Part shown: in pieces, positions 61,801 through 64,000 of the stretch
Numbering within the stretch: the first letter of the stretch is position 1
Layout: each line of letters opens with the position of its first letter
Assembly: GCA_937924505.1 (NCBI GenBank)
Contig: CALDSR010000013.1
Span: 221,551-285,550 of the forward strand
Length of the DNA: 64,000 nt
Source: an uncultured Granulosicoccus sp.
Lineage (GTDB): Bacteria; Pseudomonadota; Gammaproteobacteria; Granulosicoccales; Granulosicoccaceae
Reading direction: 5' to 3'
Notes under the pieces: generated by a model
Database searches by the model: none
Told to the model about the DNA's origin: nothing
What the model saw: the letters and a program-made list of their open reading frames with translations, nothing else
Made by a program: the position numbers and the translations under genes

Positions 61801-62742
61801 GAAATCGACAGTGTTGTACGCGCACTTGTGCTATCGCCAAGTGGCGAGCAAGTTTATGTGGGTGGTGATTTCGGCGTGGCGGTGCTGGATGCAGTGACTG
61901 GGCAACTCGATTATTCAATCGCAGTTACGCAGGGAGCACAGTCGGGGCGTGTATTCGACATTGCAGTAACCGATACCGACCTTTATATTGGCGGCGACTT
62001 CTCTAACGTCAATGGAAGCTTTCGCGCCAACATTGCCCGTCTATCGCTAGATGGGATACTGGACGACTCCTGGGCACCTCAAGTGACCAATGGATTTACC
62101 TCTGGCCGCGCCGCGCCGGTACAGGCGATTACGCTTTCACCGGTTGGTGATGTCGTTTACATCGGTGGCAACTTCGCTCAGATCGAAGGTACAGCTGTTG
62201 CATTGACTGCAGTAGGACGTGATGTATCGCTGTTGCCAGTGTCAGCGCTGGATGGATCAGTTCTGCCAGAGCGCTTTATACCGTTCACCACTATTGATCG
62301 GGAAATCCAGGTGCATGATATCGCGGTCACTGACGAGGTCGTCATCATCACATGGGGTGGACCCAACTTCCTCACCTTCCATTCGTTCGATGGCACACGC
62401 TTGCAGCAATACCGTGGCACAGGAGATATACAAGCCCTTCAGGTAGTTGGCGATGATGTATTGGTGGGTCATCATGGAGAATTCTTCGGCTTCCTGCCAG
62501 ACACGATACCGCTTGAGGCGGTGACCGATGATCCGGAGGTCTTTGTACCGCACAGACTGCATGTGTTTCAACTTGATACACCCGACTTTGCCCCTGGCCA
62601 GGCCTTCACAACAACCAGCCCATTTGGCATCTGGGGTATTGCGGCTGCAGAGGACGCTATTTGGGTCACTGGGCAGATCGAGTCAGCCGGAACCAATGAG
62701 CAAGCTGTAGACGGGCTTGCCAGGTTTCCTGCGGTGGAATAG
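58858..62742 (+). CDS. Large surface protein with alternating Ig-like and pre-peptidase-like repeats and beta-propeller
   Basis: 1294 residues from ATG 58858, chosen to place the signal peptide LGAAFLVPLVLLAVSLVGSTAFA-Q; an ATG at 58837 is an alternative. Architecture by sequence similarity: module A (VIGE..DADS.AGPR, VRFNVFDETTGNR, WTGDLIGGQPYS.RMW) at about residues 41-144, 271-375, 552-657 and 742-846; Ig-like module (QQP.DLTVTEGD, YQWFANG, TLTL, VDISNG) at about 145-230, 376-461, 462-551, 658-741 and 847-932. The rest looks like a beta-propeller with GGDF-type repeats (LLLVGGDFTGI, VYVGGDFG, LYIGGDFSNV, VYIGGNFAQI). Secreted adhesin or sensor-like protein. The stop TAG at 62740-62742 is followed in frame by 68 codons ending in a sorting signal. 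Confidence 0.87.
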   Translation: MTDFLRRQPLGAAFLVPLVLLAVSLVGSTAFAQDGSPPTTVEVIGESTLDADSMAGPRFLRANFDGLSTASHTVTVSWTGTADVRFNVFDEITGDRLNVGAVRGNNPGVWTADLIGGQPYSIRAWAFSGVADVTISIEASVPLGIQQQPIDLTVTEGDNATFTVGATGSGVFTYQWFANGNLLPGETTDTLTLTGTMLADDGNTYTVDISNGIETLTSDVATLIVEQALPSTVVVIGENLLDSSNNTAPRFMTIDFDALSTASHTVSVAWNSDADVRFNVFDETTGNRINSSLVQGANPGEWTGDLIGGQPYSIRMWSSSGVALVTTSIEASVPLGIDQQPVDLTVTEGDTANFAVVATGSGSLTYQWFADGIALAGETTDTLMLLNTSLADDSSEYTVNVSNGFETVSSDTATLTVEPAPSITIAEQPVDLTIIEGEDAVFTVVANGTGTLVYQWFADGVAITEATSSTLTISAALLSASGTLYSVSITDDNETLLSDSATLTVEPVPLPTSIVVIGDSTIDADSNAGPRFLRINFNALSTASHDVSVAWVGDADVRFSVFDETTGNRLNASVVQGSNPGVWTGDLVGGQPYSVRMWSTSGIADITASIEANVPLGIQQQPFDVTVLEGESAIFTVDAIGSGLISYQWFANGSLLTGEITNTLTLASTSLVDNGTVYSVDVSTDFETLTSNAATLTVEQILPSTVAVIGEGTIDADSIAGPRLMRLNFDALASASHTVTVDWDGNADVRFNVFDETTGTQLNSATVRGNNPGVWTGDLIAGQPYSVRMWSVSGIADVSVSIEAIVPIDIVSQPENRLVTEGNSASFFVEATGSGTLTYQWFVNDILIEGETSDSLTVLDAALTDDGSMYSVDISNGVNVLRSEVAFLTVNATPVLGVYSSEADTTTWSLAGPAPTLDFNDTRPGDAWGRRLLRINDLLLVGGDFTGIVETPFSVNITNRPFLAALDAVSGQPVTSFQVPPEIDSVVRALVLSPSGEQVYVGGDFGVAVLDAVTGQLDYSIAVTQGAQSGRVFDIAVTDTDLYIGGDFSNVNGSFRANIARLSLDGILDDSWAPQVTNGFTSGRAAPVQAITLSPVGDVVYIGGNFAQIEGTAVALTAVGRDVSLLPVSALDGSVLPERFIPFTTIDREIQVHDIAVTDEVVIITWGGPNFLTFHSFDGTRLQQYRGTGDIQALQVVGDDVLVGHHGEFFGFLPDTIPLEAVTDDPEVFVPHRLHVFQLDTPDFAPGQAFTTTSPFGIWGIAAAEDAIWVTGQIESAGTNEQAVDGLARFPAVE

Positions 62743-62949
62743 GTTCTACAACCCTGCTACCGGCAGACTGACACAGGCGGTACTACTACAAGCAGCGGTA
62801 ACTTAGCGGATGATGGTAGCAGCAGTGGATCAGGTTCTGGTTCGTTCGGGGGTGTTACGTTGCTGGTGCTAAGTATGTTTGTTATGGCGTTTCGTCGGCG
62901 AGGGAAAAAACCAGACTTAGGTTTGCCTGGCAAATGCACTTACCGCTAG
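62743..62949 (+). pseudogene. In-frame C-terminal sorting tail beyond a TAG stop
   Basis: After the TAG at 62740-62742 the same frame stays open for 68 codons to a TAG at 62947. It encodes a Ser/Gly/Thr linker (TDTGGTTTSSGNLADDGSSS, then GSGSGS), then FGGVTLLVLSMFVMAF and RRRGKK. That is the layout of GlyGly-CTERM-like sorting domains: small linker, Gly-Gly, short helix, basic tail. It appears to be the missing end of the large surface protein, cut off by one stop codon. Confidence 0.65.
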
Positions 62950-63290
62950 CGTTTTCCAGCTCTTACTTGATGCTGCAGGCCTCGGAGTTACCCGTTGTTT
63001 GGAGCTTAGGCAACTTGAACAAGGATGCACTTTACCAGCAGGACGCTGGTTTACTGGAAACGGTCTGAAGTCACCGCTCGCTGCATGGCCAAGACTGGAC
63101 CAGCCTGAGGACCCTTTTTTTGGGGTGAGGCGATCCGGCACATATCGTCTGCGAGCACAATCATTCGCATGCAACTGATTAGCAACTCCGGATTGCGACC
63201 TCTCGCACGCCAATGCCGGGAAAAATACCGAACCACTCTACAACGACCAGCAAAACGATAGGATTGTGCCCAACAAGGTGTTGCATACCG
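62950..63290. other. Gene-free stretch
   Basis: About 340 bp after the sorting tail. The frames here are short and match nothing. It may be part of the decayed region that continues to 63741. Confidence 0.35.
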
Positions 63291-63533
63291 ACTCGTGACG
63301 CTGGTGCCGCTTACGTATTTGAACGCGTCAACGGCAACTGGCGGCAAGAGGCTTACGTCAAGTCGAGCAACCCCGGGATCGAACACCGGTTCGGATCGAG
63401 CATCAGCTTGTCAGGTGACGGGGAGACCCTTGCGATCGGATCGCTCGGGGAATCGAGTCTTTCCGCCACTCAGATGGTCCCGCCACAGGTGACGGGGGTC
63501 GCGCCCGAATCCGGAGCGGTATATCTGTACTGA
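63291..63533 (+). pseudogene. Fragment of an FG-GAP repeat protein
   Basis: The plus-strand frame ending at the TGA of 63531-63533 encodes DAGAAYVFERVNGNWRQEAY, VKSSNPGIEHRFGSSISLSG, DGETLAIGSLGE and ESGAVYLY. This is the 'aGaaYvF..w.q.ayl......FG.svslsgd.l.vGa....sGavyvf' repeat of integrin-like FG-GAP propellers. Only about 1.5 repeats remain, with no start or signal peptide, so it is a remnant. Confidence 0.6.
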
Positions 63534-63549
63534 AACCTGGCCCTTCGCG

Positions 63550-63741
63550 GCAAGCGGGCAAGGAGAATTGAAATGCACGGGGTGGGATCCGTTATTCACC
63601 ATCAACCATGCCTTGGCGATGTTACGGGACAACATCAAGCGACTGACTCGTCGGAAGTGGAGTACCACGAAGCTGTCAAGCGCCTTAGCGGATGTTTTCG
63701 CTATCTATGCTCACTTCCACAACAGCCGACTTGTAAATTGA
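63550..63741 (+). pseudogene. C-terminal fragment of a DDE transposase
   Basis: The plus strand encodes GWDPLFTINHALAMLRDNIK followed by RLTRRKWSTTKLSSALADVF and AIYAHFHNSRLVN before the TGA at 63739-63741. The pattern 'nplF.iNh..amlR....RL.RrtW.ttK....L...l.iYa.yHN' is the usual end of IS1-like or related transposases. The catalytic DDE part is missing. A relic of an insertion sequence. Confidence 0.55.
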
Positions 63742-63944
63742 GCCGACCTTACCGCACGGGCACAAACTAACGCATCAAGTCCATGGGCTATCAATCAACG
63801 CACTAACAACAGCCAAGTGAACCAGTTAGGCGGCAAACAGTGGCAAACGGCGTTGCTCCAAGCAGGAAACTGATCTCATTTCAGGCGAGCCACGCGACTA
63901 GCGAACACTAAATGTCATTGCAATACTGATCCAAATTTCGTATA

Positions 63945-63962
63945 TTTCAGTAATTACTGAAA
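63945..63962. promoter_or_regulatory. 18-bp perfect palindrome before a truncated gene
   Basis: TTTCAGTAATTACTGAAA is its own reverse complement. It ends 17 bp before an ATG at 63980 that has AGGA 9 nt upstream. The size and position are typical of an operator bound by a dimeric regulator such as an ArsR or PadR type. Confidence 0.6.
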
Positions 63963-63979
63963 ATACAGGAATTCTAATA

Positions 63980-64000
63980 ATGCCTGAAATGAATCTTTCC
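63980..64000 (+). CDS. Start of a gene cut by the window end
   Basis: ATG at 63980 with AGGA at about 63967-63970, reading MPEMNLS to the end of the window. Too short to identify. The palindrome directly upstream suggests it may encode an autoregulated transcription factor or be controlled by one. Confidence 0.4.

Overview
The window reads as chromosomal DNA of a free-living, probably marine gammaproteobacterium of roughly 50% GC. Supporting this are gamma-type genes (HrpB helicase, YbbA/YbbP-like ABC exporter, DUF3179 and DUF4197 proteins, an NdvB-type glucan synthase), outer-membrane beta-barrels and lipoproteins with normal lipoboxes. The family resembles Granulosicoccaceae/Arenicellaceae-like bacteria, but that is only an impression. 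I found no rRNA, tRNA or CRISPR array.

Layout. 1-2600: 3' part of an aldo/keto reductase, a GNAT gene lying between two near-identical 57-bp repeats, a small orphan ORF and a decayed MetE-like fragment. 2.6-16 kb: PagL-like barrel, YbbA/YbbP-type ABC pair, FKBP isomerase, hybrid histidine kinase, NYN protein, metallo-beta-lactamase-fold hydrolase, HrpB, prolyl-tRNA deacylase-like protein, YHS protein and a lone prepilin. 16.5-21 kb: an alkaline-phosphatase-fold phosphoglycerol-transferase-like protein followed by a GH17-GT2 NdvB-type synthase, probably a glycerol-phosphorylated cyclic beta-glucan unit. 21.5-23.3 kb: a lipoprotein with two spondin-like domains and a fasciclin domain.

23.4-30.7 kb is the most striking block: a complete ebo cluster (eboA, B, C, D, E, F) with a type I isopentenyl-diphosphate isomerase gene in the same run. 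Two minus-strand groups (eboD-eboA-eboB-idi and eboE-eboC) enclose a plus-strand eboF. A perfect 10-bp inverted repeat lies just upstream of eboD. A prenyltransferase (EboC), a sugar-phosphate cyclase (EboD), a TIM-barrel protein (EboE), two hydrolase folds (EboB, EboF) and an IPP isomerase together suggest synthesis or handling of a prenylated cyclitol-like metabolite. The product is unknown.

31-48 kb: CDGSH protein, DUF3179 protein, LpxR-type lipid A deacylase, DUF4344 lipoprotein, two different MsrA enzymes, a serine hydrolase, a class V aminotransferase, a 2-hydroxyacid dehydrogenase, a repeat protein ending in a CxxCH module with a truncated divergent paralog, and a CBS/CGL reverse-transsulfuration pair. 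48.8-51 kb: a NodU/TobZ-type carbamoyltransferase translationally coupled to a small unknown gene. 51.4-57.5 kb: a tightly packed catabolic operon (GntR/FCD regulator, DapA-family lyase, aldehyde dehydrogenase, non-pyrrolysine MttB-family methyltransferase, DAO-type FAD oxidoreductase), probably for a betaine or N-methylated amino acid. 57.7-64 kb: a lipoprotein hydrolase, a 1294-residue Ig-repeat/propeller surface protein whose C-terminal sorting signal lies in frame just beyond a TAG stop, then decayed FG-GAP and transposase fragments, and an 18-bp perfect palindrome in front of a gene that runs off the window.
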